Source: Haemophilus influenzae
Lineage (GTDB): Bacteria; Pseudomonadota; Gammaproteobacteria; Enterobacterales; Pasteurellaceae
Length of the DNA: 64,000 bases
Assembly: GCA_923172585.1 (NCBI GenBank)
Contig: OV298644.1
Location: 1,443,427 to 1,507,426 of the forward strand
Reading direction: 5' to 3'
A model generated the notes under the pieces. That model did not search any database and was not told where the DNA came from. It saw nothing but the letters and a program-made list of their open reading frames with translations. Shown here in pieces: positions 29,036 to 39,495 of the stretch; position 1 is the stretch's first letter; each line of letters opens with the position of its first letter. The translations under genes were made by a program, and so were the position numbers.

Positions 29036-29696
29036 ACAATGGCTGAGGTTCCTGTAAAAAATAAGGCTCAACACCTAATATCAAGTAAAAAACTGCTTTT
29101 ATGCGGGCAAAAACTTTTCTTATTTGCGTGGAAAAATGTAATTCTGGATGTTTTGTCACAAAGCAAATGGCATCAATATTATTTGCTTGGGCAATTAATA
29201 GCGCGCGTTCGTAATGAAATTTTTGGCTGACAATCGTAAATGCTTGCACTTGGAAAATTTTATCGGCACGAACAACAGAATCAAGGGTGCGAAAACCTGC
29301 AAAATCACGGAACATTAAAGTTTCTGGCACGCCCATTTTACGTAAATCGCGAAACATTGCTCTTGGTTCGTTATATTGCAAAGTTCGGTTGTCGCCACTT
29401 AATAAAAGATAATTCACTTTTTGTTGTTCGATTAGGCTTTTAGCAGCGGTTAAGCGACTATCGTAATAAACGTTCGGTTTTCCGCTGACGGTGTATTTTG
29501 ATGTACCAAGCACAAGGGCATAAGGACGAATTGGGAGTTCATCAATATTTGTGAATATTTTATCGCGAACATAAAAACTTACGCCTCGATCCATTAGCAA
29601 GCAAAGTATAATCAATGCAAAGATTGCGTAGAGTAGTGCGCGAAAAAGTGCTGTGAATTTTGGACATAATTTTTTTACTAGCATAGCGGTAAACAT
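29016..29696 (-). CDS. SanA/DUF218-family membrane protein
   Basis: Protein of about 226 residues with one N-terminal transmembrane helix (LYAIFALIILCLLMDRG) and a periplasmic DUF218 domain. The conserved motifs ALVLGTSKYT, YYDSRLTAAKSLI, LLLSGDNR, EPRAMFRDLRKMGV, FRTLDSVVRA and SQKFHYERALLIA closely follow E. coli SanA, which affects envelope permeability to vancomycin. Start at 29696 or 29684; an in-frame ATG at 29750 precedes it. This gene is open, unlike its neighbours on both sides. A USS variant with one wrong base lies at 29381-29389. Confidence 0.85.
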   Translation of the reverse strand: MFTAMLVKKLCPKFTALFRALLYAIFALIILCLLMDRGVSFYVRDKIFTNIDELPIRPYALVLGTSKYTVSGKPNVYYDSRLTAAKSLIEQQKVNYLLLSGDNRTLQYNEPRAMFRDLRKMGVPETLMFRDFAGFRTLDSVVRADKIFQVQAFTIVSQKFHYERALLIAQANNIDAICFVTKHPELHFSTQIRKVFARIKAVFYLILGVEPYFLQEPQPLSNSTTL

Positions 29697-29853
29697 AATG
29701 AAAAATCGACCGCACTTCAAGGAGAATTTGATGGATTTTGTGAATCGCATTGATATGCGATAATTTAGCCGTTTAGAAGGCTAAAATTTCTTGACAAGCT
29801 AATCGACTTAATGATAGTTTAAACGCCATTATGATTATTACGATAGGTTTTCA

Positions 29854-30930
29854 ATGTCTGTGCAAAATGTAGTGCTTAATGACACACAGCCTTTAACTCT
29901 GATGCTTGGCGGCAAACTTTCAAATATTAATGTCGCGTATCAAACTTATGGCACACTCAATGATGAACAAAATAATGCGGTATTAATTTGCCATGCTTTG
30001 ACTGGCGATGCTGATCCTTATTTCGATGATGGTCGAGATGGCTGGTGGCAGAATTTTATGGGATCAGGTTTGGCATTGGATACGGATCGTTATTTTTTTA
30101 TTAGCTCAAACGTATTAAGTGGTTGTAAGGGAACAACTGGACCTTCATCAGTTAATCCGCAAACGGGTAAACCTTATGGTAGCCAATTTCCTAATATTGT
30201 TGTGCAAGATATTGACAAAGTACAAAAAGCCTTGCTTGAACATCTTGGTATTAGCCATTTAAAAGCGATTATTAGTGGATCTTTTGGCGGCATGAAAGCG
30301 AATCAATGGGCGATTGATTATCCTGATTTCATGGATAATAACGTGAATCTTTGCTCATGCATTTATTTTAGTGCTGAAGCCATAGGCTTTAAACATGTTA
30401 TGCGTCAAACGGTAATTAATGATCTCAATTTTAACGGCGGCGATTATTATGAGCGAACACCGCCAGATCAAGGGTTATCTATTGCGCGTATGCTAAGTAT
30501 GCTGACTTACCGAACCAACTTACAACTAGCAAAATCCTTTGGGCGTGCTACAACATCAGATGGCAGCTTTTGAGGCAATTACTTTCAAGTGGAATCCTAT
30601 CTTTCTTACGAAAGCAAAAAATTTTTATAACGTTTTGATGCCAATAGTTATTTGCATTTGTTACGTGCGTTGGATATGTATGATTCCAGTTTGGGGTATG
30701 ACAATATTAAAGAAGCATTGTCACGCATTAAAGCACGCTATACATTGGTTTCAGTGAAAACGGATCAACTTTTTAAACCCATTGATCTTCATAAAAGTAA
30801 ACAGCTTTTAAAACAAAGTGGACTCGATCTACATTTTTATGAATTCCTATCAGATTACGCACACGATGCGTTTTTAGTGAATTACGATCAGTTTGAAAAA
30901 CGAATTCAAGATCGTTTGGCTGGTAATTAA
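29854..30930 (+). pseudogene. metX: Homoserine O-acetyltransferase MetX with two nonsense codons
   Basis: Acetylates homoserine from acetyl-CoA, the first committed step of methionine synthesis. Full length would be 358 residues. The alpha/beta-hydrolase fold is readable throughout in one frame, with nucleophile motif [11 protein letters not shown] and a final His in [12 protein letters not shown]. In-frame stops lie at 30571-30573 (TGA, after SDGSF, where the family has Trp) and 30628-30630 (TAA). No insertion or deletion is seen. Further unusual residues appear ([10 protein letters not shown], where relatives have Gly rather than Arg). The gene opens the run of substitution-damaged genes. 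Confidence 0.9.
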
Positions 30931-30942
30931 TTAGTCATAAAA

Positions 30943-30971
30943 AAGTACGGTTAAATTTCACCGCACTTATT
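30943..30971. terminator. USS-dyad terminator between metX and gyrA, one arm mutated
   Basis: AAGTACGGT (30943-30951; consensus is AAGTGCGGT) faces ACCGCACTT (30960-30968). It lies between convergent genes and would form a stem with one mismatch. Confidence 0.6.
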
Positions 30972-30984
30972 CTCTTATAATAAG

Positions 30985-33627
30985 TTATTCTTCACAACTA
31001 CTTTCTTCCAAAGAATCTTCTTCATCAGCATCACAAACACGCTCTAAACTTACTACGTGTTCATCATCTGCGGTACGAATTAAACGGAAACCTTGCGTGT
31101 TACGCCCTACAATGCTCAATTCGATTACGCGTGTGCGAACAAGCGTTCCTGCATCAGTGATCAACAGAATTTGGTCTGTTACTTCTAATTGAGATGCGAC
31201 AACGACTTTACCATTGCGTTCACTCACTTTAATCGAAATCACACCTTTTGTATTACGTGATTTAGTTGGGTATTCACTTAATTGTCAGCGTTTTCCTTAA
31301 CCGATATGTGTTGCGGTTAAAATTGCCCCTTCACCTTTTGGCACAACGAGAGAAACCACTTCATCGATATATAAGTCTAATAATACTTCAGCGTTGTCAT
31401 CAGAAATATCTTCAATTTCTACAGCACTTTCATCGTCAGAAATATCGTTTGTTAAAGCCAGTTTGATACCGCGAACACCTGCTGCTAAACGCCCCATTGC
31501 ACGCACTGCATTTTCAGCAAAACGCACCACGCGACCTTGCGATGATAACAACATAATTTCGTTGCTGCCATTAGTAATCTCCACGCCGATTAATTCATCT
31601 TCGTAACGTAACTTCAATGCGATGATACCGTTTGAACGTGGACAGCTAAATTCGATTAAGGCGATTTTCTTCACAATACCGCCAATAGTTGCCATGACTA
31701 CTAATTTATCTTCTTCGTAAGCAGAAACTGGCAAGATTGCAGTAATACGTTCGTTTTCTTGTAACGCAAGAATATTCACAATTGGACGACCGCGTGCGCC
31801 ACGGCTCGATTGCGGAAGTTGATATACTTTCAACCAATATAAACGACCACGGCTAGATAAGCAGACAATAATATCGTGAATATTTGCTACCAGTAATTTT
31901 TCGATGAAATCTTCTTCTTTCATCTTCGATGCAGATTTGCATTTACCGCCACGGAGTTGTACTTCATAGTCAGTCAATGGTTGGTATTTCACATAACCTG
32001 CGTGAGAAAGCGTCACAACCACGTCATCTTGTGCGATTAAATCTTCTAAATCAATATCGCCAGAAGCAGCGGTAATTTCAGTTAAACGATCATCACCAAA
32101 TTGTGCTTTCAATTATTCCAATTCTTCACGAATTAATTCCATTAAACGTTCTGAGCTACTTAGAATATGAAGAAGATCCGCAATTTTAACTAATAATTCT
32201 TCATATTCTTTTATAACTTCTTCAAATGCAATGCCCGTTAAACGGTGTAAGCGAAGTTCTAGAATTGCGTTTACTTGCGCTAGCGATAAGTAATATTGTT
32301 CGCCTTGAATACGAAGATTTTCTTCTAACTCATCAGGACGAGCAGAAACATCATGAAGATTAATAATATCGCTATGTAACGTCCAAGAGCATGAACTGAT
32401 TGCTGTTGCCTCTTCCTCATGATTTTTAGAGTTACGAATAATCGCAATCATTTCATCGATATTAGAACGAGCAACCGCTAAACCTTCCAAAATATGCGTA
32501 CGTTAACGTGCTTTGCGAAGCTCAAAGATAGAACGACATGTAACCACTTCACGGCGGTGTAAAACAAAGGATTCAATAATTTCTTTAAGATTAAATAAAC
32601 GTGGCTGACAGTGATCCAATGCCACCATATTGATACCATAGGTCACTTGCATTTGAGTGAGTGAAGAAAGATGATTTAATACCACTTACCTTACTGCATC
32701 ATGTTTAATAGCAATTTCAATACGGATCCCTTCTTTATTTGAAAGGTCAGTAATATTGCTGATACCTTCGATTGTTATCTCGCGAATTAATTCGGCAATT
32801 AACTCGACTAATTTTGCTTTATTTACTTGGTATGGCAATTCAGACACGATAATTTGCTCGCGTCCTTTTTCGTTGATTTCTACCGTTGCACGAGCACGAA
32901 CATACACTTTACCACGACCAGTGCGATAGGCTTCTTCAATCCCTTTACGACCATTAATTAATGCAGCGGTTGGAAAGTCTGGACCCGGAATATGTTGCAT
33001 TAATTCATCAATGGTAATTTCATTGTTGTCAATATAAGACAAACAACCATTTAATACTTCGTTTAAATTGTGAGGAGGAATGTTTGTTGCCATCTTCACC
33101 GCAATACCAGAAGAACCATTTGCTAAAATTGCTGGAATACTAGTCGGCAATACATCTGGAATCTTTAATTCGCCATCATAGTTTGGCGATAAATTGACGG
33201 TTTCTTTATCCAAATCCGTAAGCAATGATTGCCCAATTTTTTGCATACGCATTTCAGTATAACGCATTGCAGCAGATGCATCGCCGTCAATTGAACCAAA
33301 GTTACCTTGCCCATCAACCAACATATAGCGAAGTGAGAAGGGTTGTGCCATACAAACGATGGTATCGTACACGGCTGAGTCACCATGCGGGTGATATTTA
33401 CCGATTACATCACCCACAAAACACGCTGATTTTACGCATTTTTTATTGGCACTATTGCGTTCGCGATACATTGAGAATAGTACGCGGCGATGAACAGGTT
33501 TTAAACCATCTCTAACGTCACGTAATGCACGCCCAACGATAACCGACATCGCGTAGTCAAGGTAGGAAGATTTAAGTTCTTCTTCGATATTGACAAAAGT
33601 GATAGATGATTCGATTGAATCCGTCAT
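30985..33627 (-). pseudogene. gyrA: DNA gyrase subunit A with five in-frame stops and altered invariant residues
   Basis: Gyrase A breaks and rejoins DNA during negative supercoiling and is essential. The whole 880-codon gene is present in one uninterrupted frame with no indel, starting [20 protein letters not shown] at 33627. In-frame stops: 32686-32688, 32503-32505, 32113-32115, 31297-31299 (all TAA) and 31285-31287 (TGA). Motifs that are universal in GyrA are changed: [11 protein letters not shown] reads [20 protein letters not shown] reads [21 protein letters not shown] reads [12 protein letters not shown], and the GyrA box QRRGGKG reads QLRGGKC. The active-site RY (AAMRYTEM) and the quinolone-region Ser and Asp (GDSAVYD) are kept. 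This copy cannot make gyrase; a functional gyrA would be needed elsewhere. Confidence 0.95.
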
Positions 33628-33679
33628 TGGTATTCCTTTTTTGATCAAAATTTTTAACAGATTATAGCATAAAGGTATG

Positions 33680-33850
33680 TCTTTTAGATTACGATTTAGC
33701 CTGATGACGACTTACATTGTTTGGCATGTACAAAAAAAAGTAAGCAAAAAGAAATGCGACCGTACTTTTCTTTATTTCCTTTGTTCCATAGAATTTGCTT
33801 AACGGAAATTTGCTGAACTCGCTACGCTCAAACAGACGCAAATTTACTAC
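33680..33850 (-). repeat. Intergenic repeat element, copy A
   Basis: About 170 bases, inverted relative to copy B. The core is a 26-base block (TCTGTTTGAGCGTAGCGAGT and the next six bases, reading CAGCAA) and is identical in both, and it ends with a GTCATCAGGCTAAATCGT-type tail. In one frame it would code LFERSEFSKFP, a recurrent artefact of such repeats. It carries a mutated USS (ACCGTACTT, 33759-33767). No gene is believed here. Confidence 0.75.
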
Positions 33851-34034
33851 AAATTCAATTCCACAAAGGTGCAAAAGAAGCGAACCCAATTTGTTCTTCA
33901 TCCGATTTAAAGTGCGGTCAAAACTCAAAATATTTTTTGATCTTAAAATGAATTTATAATTAACCGCACTTTTTAAATAATGCTCTGATAAATTCGGGGC
34001 CCCATATAAATCGCCTTTGCGACTTTCAATTTTA

Positions 34035-34197
34035 AGGCAAATTGCATCTGTTTGAGCGTAGCGAGTTCAGCAAATTGCCATTCACAAAATTGAAACAAAG
34101 CAAAGAACAGCGATTTAAATGTGGCGTATTTAATTTGTCTACTTTCTTTTACACGAGTAACAGAAAGTACGTCGCCGTCAGGCGAAATCCTGACCTA
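34035..34197 (+). repeat. Intergenic repeat element, copy B
   Basis: Same element as copy A in the opposite orientation, ending CGCCGTCAGGCGAAATCCTG. It codes the matching LFERSEFSKLP in one frame. The two copies are separated by about 185 bases holding two intact USS (33906-33914 and 33963-33971). The pair forms a large inverted repeat between gyrA and ycaO. Confidence 0.75.
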
Positions 34198-34198
34198 A

Positions 34199-35962
34199 TT
34201 ATTTCCAAATTTCTTCTTTGGCTTTCTGCAACTTCCAATAAGCAACTAACAACGCCTGATGTTCATTAAAGTTTTCCAAATTTTCATCACTTGCAGGAAG
34301 ATTATAGAACGCATTGCCACCTTCAGAGACAACAGCCCAAGCTTGTTTAACTGCATCTATACCATACATTTTCTCAAACACTGAACGACATTGCGATGGT
34401 TCACGATTTTGATCTAAATGTAATTCAATGATGGAAATTAATCTGCGGCAATAATTCACAGGTACTGAGGTAAATACGGAACTGTTCATATTCAGCGTCC
34501 AATTTGCACAATCTAATGCCTGTTCTAGTTCGCCTAATGCAAGGTGGAGCATTGATTTTAATTCACCCACGCGTAAGGTTGTCCAGCCGATATTTATAGG
34601 TGCAACGATGCCGATAAATTCACGCACGCGAGTCGCATCGTCAATATCTTGACCATCTAATTCTGCTAATAATTCTTGATAGCTTTCTGCATCGTGATGC
34701 CAGTTTGGTAAATCCAGTAAAATTTTGCGCCAATCCATTCCCATATTGTTATTGGCATAAATTAAATCGTCTGCAGGATAAATATCAGACATACCTGGCA
34801 CAATAATACGGCAAGCATAGACAGCCAAATGGTTGTAATCCATTACATAAACTTCTTCTTCATCGGCACGGAAAATTGCCATTAAATTATTCTATTCTTC
34901 TTGCATAATACCACTGAAATCCCAATCAGCAAACTCATAATCAGGCGTTTCTTTGAATAAATCCCAAGAAATTAAACCGCTTAAATCAATAAAGTGAATT
35001 TCTAAATTAGCATGTTCAGATACATCATCGTTATAGAAATAGTTCAGTCAGAAAACATCCAAATCTTTCAAGCTACGACCCTGGAAAAGCGCCGTCACAG
35101 TACGTTCTAATGCCACTTGGAAATTTGGACGCGCACCGAAAGAGGCAAAGCATGTGCCGTTATTCGGATTGAGTAGCACTACGCAAATAACAGGGTATTT
35201 TCATCCAAGTGAAGCATCAAACGCATAAATTGGGAAACATTCTTCCTCTAATTTTGCAATCGAAGCCTGAATAGATGGATAGCGATCCATCACAGATTTT
35301 GGAATTTCTGAAAGACTAATTGCTTCAGCGATAATTTTGTTTTTCACATAACGCTCAAAAACTTCTGACAAGCCTTGCACGCGTGATACAAATTTTGTAT
35401 TGCCTGCAGACATGCCATGTGAAACATAAAGGTTGGCAATAATACTTTGCGGAATGTAAACGGTTTGATCGTAAGAATGACGAACATAAGGCATCGCCTC
35501 AATTTCATGATCATAATTGCCAGACTGTAAATCTACTAATAATTCAGGCGTAAGTTCGGCATTAGGCTCAAAATTATTCAATAAATAATCATCTGAAATG
35601 GCATTAGGCAGTAAAGCATCATCTTCAATCGGGATCCATTTTTCATTGGGATAATGCACAAAATCGCAGTTTGCAATTTCTTGCCCTAAATAGAAATCGG
35701 CAAAGAAATAATTGGTGCAAAGACGCTCAAAGTATTCACCAAGGGCAGAGGCTAACGCCGATATTTTACTTGCTACTTTACCATTAGAAAAACATTGCGG
35801 ACAGTCATAATCGCGAATAAGCACAGACCACACATTTGGCACAGGATTCATCCAAGATGCCTCTTCAATATTAAAACCAAGTGCATTCAATGTTTGATGA
35901 AATTTTGCAATGCTATCTTCTAATCCGGCATCTTTGCCGAGAATAAACGTTTGTACTGTCAT
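34199..35962 (-). pseudogene. ycaO: YcaO-domain protein with three nonsense codons
   Basis: E. coli YcaO is an ATP-dependent protein linked to beta-methylthiolation of ribosomal protein S12. The full 587 codons (E. coli 586) are readable in one frame without indels. The ATP-binding YcaO core is seen in SALGEYFERLCTNYFFADFYLG, VQGLSEVFERYVK and YPVICVVLLNPNNGTCFASFG. In-frame stops: 35201-35203 (TGA, where relatives have Gly in ASLGG), 35048-35050 (TGA) and 34892-34894 (TAG). The C-terminal TPR-like part (34199-34882) is open. It has the same damage pattern as gyrA and metX. Confidence 0.88.
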
Positions 35963-36125
35963 TTTTGTTCATAAATGTGAAAAAAGTTCGGTGAATAATA
36001 AAGAACTTGTAATAACGGAGCAAGATGGTTTCGACAACCATTAACCCCGAAAAACTTCTTGATTATCTACCGCACTTATAACGTATATTTGATTGGCATT
36101 AAAGTAAACTTGGATTGAAAAGCAC

Positions 36126-36575
36126 TTATAAGGCAATTATAATTGCGGCCAAAATTTTTTCAACGTTGAGATCAAAGTTTTCGCACAAAATGCGTTGGGG
36201 ATCAGTTATGTTTATTTCAGCTTGCGATAATTCATTCAATAAAATCGGCAGAGAAAGATTAACTTGCTCGACGATTTGTTGAATAGGAAAATGCTCGAAA
36301 GTCATCATCAAGCGATCTAAATTGCAGTAAGAAGACATGCGATTATGTCTGATGAGATCGGCAAATTGAGTGTTGATTTTTACCCATTTCTTATTACGGC
36401 CATAAAAATGCAGTATCAAACCAAATATGGTAATTCCGGCAATGAAAAGATGACTGTCTATGGCTTGAGCAAAAGGAAATCCTAGCCACATTGAAATGCC
36501 ACTTGCAACAACGATAAGCAAACTTAAGGCTATTCCCAATACTAAGAAAAATTGATGATTTACTTCAAATTTCAT
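36126..36575 (-). CDS. Small membrane protein, function unknown
   Basis: 149 residues with two hydrophobic helices (FFLVLGIALSLLIVVASGISM near residue 9 and LFIAGITIFGLILHFY near 43), then a cytoplasmic-looking helical C-terminus with LSQAEINITDP. I do not recognise the family. The frame is open and the start has an AGGATAA ribosome site. It lies between two degraded loci, so it may be a survivor or simply unaffected. Confidence 0.6.
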   Translation of the reverse strand: MKFEVNHQFFLVLGIALSLLIVVASGISMWLGFPFAQAIDSHLFIAGITIFGLILHFYGRNKKWVKINTQFADLIRHNRMSSYCNLDRLMMTFEHFPIQQIVEQVNLSLPILLNELSQAEINITDPQRILCENFDLNVEKILAAIIIAL

Positions 36576-36729
36576 TGAATTATCCTTTATCTACGAAATA
36601 AATCTGTATAAGGAAATATATAACGTGAAATATTATAGAAACATTTTGCCTATTTTAACTGCGTCAAAATTAAATAAATATATCGATATTGTAAAATTCG
36701 TAATAATTTCTCACTTTTAAATAGCTATA

Positions 36730-37719
36730 ATGAAATAAGTGGTCACTATATTCACCGCACTTTTCGCTTTTCAAGTAATTGCTCAAGATTTAACGTACCA
36801 AGCAGGCAACTTGCCTGAAAAAGCCAAAATTGAAAAAGTATTAAGCGCAGTTAATCGGAATGATTTGTTGTAACTTGCTTTTACACCAGAAAAATTAGCA
36901 GGTTTTGCTGGCGGTAAAATGGAATCAAAATTATGTCCAATGTTTCATATTGAGATTAAAAAATTTCCCAAAGTCCCTAAAAACGCCTGTATGTTCATTA
37001 AGCTTTCTGCAGAAATAATCCTTGCGATAGAGCGTGAACGGATTACACATTTTGCTAATGCTGCCCAAATTGTAAAGATCATTTTGACCATACATTTTCT
37101 CAAACACAAGCACGATACTCGTCGTTAGATGGCACATTAAGTGAAATGCATGCATTGTTACGCAAATAATGCAAATTGCTTGGTAACGAGGAACAAGCTG
37201 AAGAACAAGCTCAGTATGCGCAACACATGCTGAACCAAACTCGCATTTTGCAAAACAAGATCATAATACAGCCCACCCAGCGCGTAATGCGGACGGCTTG
37301 CTAATTGGTCAACAACGTTCGATTCATACGAAAGCAATCGAATTCAATGTCTTGGGCAACGTCGCAGATGTATATAATCACGCTTAACGCAAGTTTCATC
37401 GATCAGCATTTATTGGGAAATCCGCAAATGATTTTTAGCCAATATGATGAGTTTTCTAAATCGCTTGAATAAAATCCGCGGTGGAAACAATTAAGTTCGG
37501 TGACAAATCAGCAAGTTTTATTTGTGCCGCATACATCATCTGGATGGATAAATTCACCACCGAGCTTAAACACATTAATTAGGCGCGCGAAAATTACAAC
37601 ATATGTTGAATCGTAACACAAATCCTGATTATCTACCTGAAATTCAACCTTGCAATAAATTATATAATCACATTGCTTTGACCAATGAACAAGCAATTAA
37701 GTCATATCAAGTAAAATGA
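36730..37719 (+). pseudogene. Remnant of a siderophore/B12-type ABC substrate-binding protein gene
   Basis: The ATG at 36730 opens a signal peptide (VVTIFTALFAFQVIAQD) with TAA as its third codon. Readable family pieces follow: TPEKLAGFAGGK, LSAEIILAIE, YAQHMLNQTRILQN, ADGLLIGQQRSIHTKAI, NPQMIFSQYDEFSKSL, and LFVPHTSSGWINSPPSLN. The last is the typical NPPS-like end of FecB/BtuF proteins. At least three frame changes (near 37070, 37265 and 37400) and several stops separate them. The stop overlaps the permease ATG (ATGA), so the old operon structure is still visible. Confidence 0.75.
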
Positions 37720-38732
37720 TGAGATCGAATTATATTTTACGTTCGCATCGAATGGTGTTGGTATTGTAAGTTGGAATATTACATCCCAATATTTTGCTTG
37801 CAATAAATGCGGTCAAATACCATCTTTCGCCTAGCGAAATTTGAAAGACAATAAGCAGTACGTTTAGTGGCCAATGTGAAGGAAATACGGAAAAAACACT
37901 AATGAGGCAAATGCGTTTGCAACGTATTTTTGCCGATTGAATTGACCACGCAGCACAGGATTGTACGCGCGCAATTAATCATGATATGATCAAAAATCAG
38001 CATATTTCGCCAGATATTTTCGACATTTAAGCATGCACAGATGAAAAGGCAAGCATGACAATTTTTGATAATTTGCCAATGATTTATAGCCAATTTTTTA
38101 CTTTTAGCGATGGCATTAAACCTGTGAAATGTGAATCGCTCTTTACCTCTCGTAATCGTACACAAGATCCCATTTTAGTGCTGATGCTTTCCAGGACTGC
38201 AATTGGATCTATACTTGGTGCAGACATTACTTAGATAAAAATTCTCCCGGATCCTATCACTAAATCACCTTAAATAACTTTTAGGCAACTTGGCAGAATG
38301 ACGGCTATTAATCAACAACATTGAATTCAATTAATGCCGATATTGTTACTAGGAATTGTAACAATTTTTTAATAGCGTTAGCGGATAAATTTACTGTCAA
38401 TTGATTAAAATGATGCACAAACGCTAGGTGTACCGACCATAAGTACTCGCCAGATTATAATTGTGTTCACCAGAATTAGTACGGCAATTGCGGTTGCAAT
38501 GACAGAAATTATCGACAGTATTGCTTAGTAGGTGCAACATATCGCACGCTTGTTAGTGGAAGCAAAGATTATTCATTTATTGCCGAAATCATTATTGCTT
38601 GATGCGTCATTTATATTAATTACTGAAATGCTTGATCGCACGATTGCGCCTATTGAACAGAAACTCGGTATTCTAACTTTTACTTGTGGTGCAGCATTTT
38701 TCCGTCATAAAATAGTGCAACGAAAAACTTAA
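37716..38732 (+). pseudogene. Remnant of a FecCD-family ABC permease gene
   Basis: Starts MMRSNYILRSHRMVLVL and is then interrupted by many stops and shifts. Readable segments include DPILVLMLS-TAIGSILGAD, VPTISTRQIIIVFTRIS, AVAMTEIID and, in the last 66 codons, HIARLLVEAKIIHLLPKSLLLDASFILITEML with TIAPIEQKLGILT. The last part is the FecCD C-terminus (VPHIARLLVG...GILTALFGAPFF) with many substitutions. The stop overlaps the next ATG. Confidence 0.78.
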
Positions 38733-39495
38733 TGTTAATCGAGACGCAACATCTTGCCATTGACTATCACTGAAAAACACTGGTTCAACATATCCGATTT
38801 ATACTAGAGGCTAATCAAATTTGTTCATCGCTTAGAGCAAATGCTGCAGCCAAAAGTAAGTTGGCGAAAACTTTAATTGATCTAAATCCGCTTATTGGTG
38901 GTGATATTGTTTGGCGAGTAAAATAACTTACTGATTATTCAGCAATAGAATTTGCTCGGAATATTAATTAAATGCAACAAGTGCATTCTCATTCATTTCA
39001 TATTTGAGTGCAGGATAAAGCAATGATGGAGCGATCTGCTTTTTTAAAGTGGTATCAAACTCCGAAAATTTCTGATTTGGATTTAGCATAAATGGCGTTG
39101 CAAAATTTAGAAATTGCTCATCTTGAGCAAAGTAAATATCATTATTTAAGTGAATGCGAAAAACAGATTGAGAAGATTGTCATGCGATTGCCCAACAAGC
39201 CAAACTTAAAATTAAGGTCGAACCCACTTCTAGCATTGATTTAAGTAATCAAATTTGAGTGTAAGAATATATAAAACAATTGCAAAAGCAAAATATTGCG
39301 CATATTATTAATACGCATAATTCACATTAAGCTGCATTTATAGGAAATAATATTGTTATGCTTGATCAACAATTTGGCTTGTAATAATGCGTTATAAAAC
39401 ATTTATTAACATTAAAAAACTTAACGAAAATTTACCGCACTTCGTCCGAACTTTTACATCAACATTTGAATAATTACATTGAAAAATCACTATGA
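38732..39495 (+). pseudogene. Remnant of a FecE-type ABC ATPase gene
   Basis: Opens MLIETQHLAIDYH. The Walker A region reads RANAAAKSKLAKTLIDLNP, where a functional protein has GANGAGKST. Further pieces: MMERSAFLKWYQTP, ALQNLEIAHL, and a ruined signature and Walker B. The last codons (LLHQHLNNYIEKSL) are in frame and the TGA overlaps the ATG of the intact methyltransferase gene at 39492. An intact USS lies at 39434-39442. The gene cannot function. Confidence 0.78.

Noticed and set aside
33689-34269. Two open frames sharing LFERSEFSK (33689-33928 minus and 34042-34269 plus)
   Set aside because: They are translations of the inverted intergenic repeat, with no ribosome site or coherent protein. 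Listed as repeats.
16662-35962. UGA read as tryptophan, to explain in-frame TGA in ettA, metX, gyrA and ycaO
   Set aside because: The same genes also carry TAA and TAG stops, other genes here end in TGA, and normal TGG codons are common. A code change does not explain the data.
36025-36081. 18-residue peptide with a GGAG site upstream of the ycaO remnant
   Set aside because: Too short, no conservation evidence, and it ends within a USS; chance is likely.
34361-37107. Exact 21-base match between the ycaO 3' region (34361-34381) and the binding-protein remnant (37087-37107)
   Set aside because: The flanks do not align convincingly and each copy fits its own gene. In AT-rich DNA a chance match of this size is possible, so no duplication is claimed.
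36919-37155. Open frames on both strands as separate small genes
   Set aside because: The plus-strand reading is part of the decayed binding-protein gene; the minus-strand reading is its shadow.
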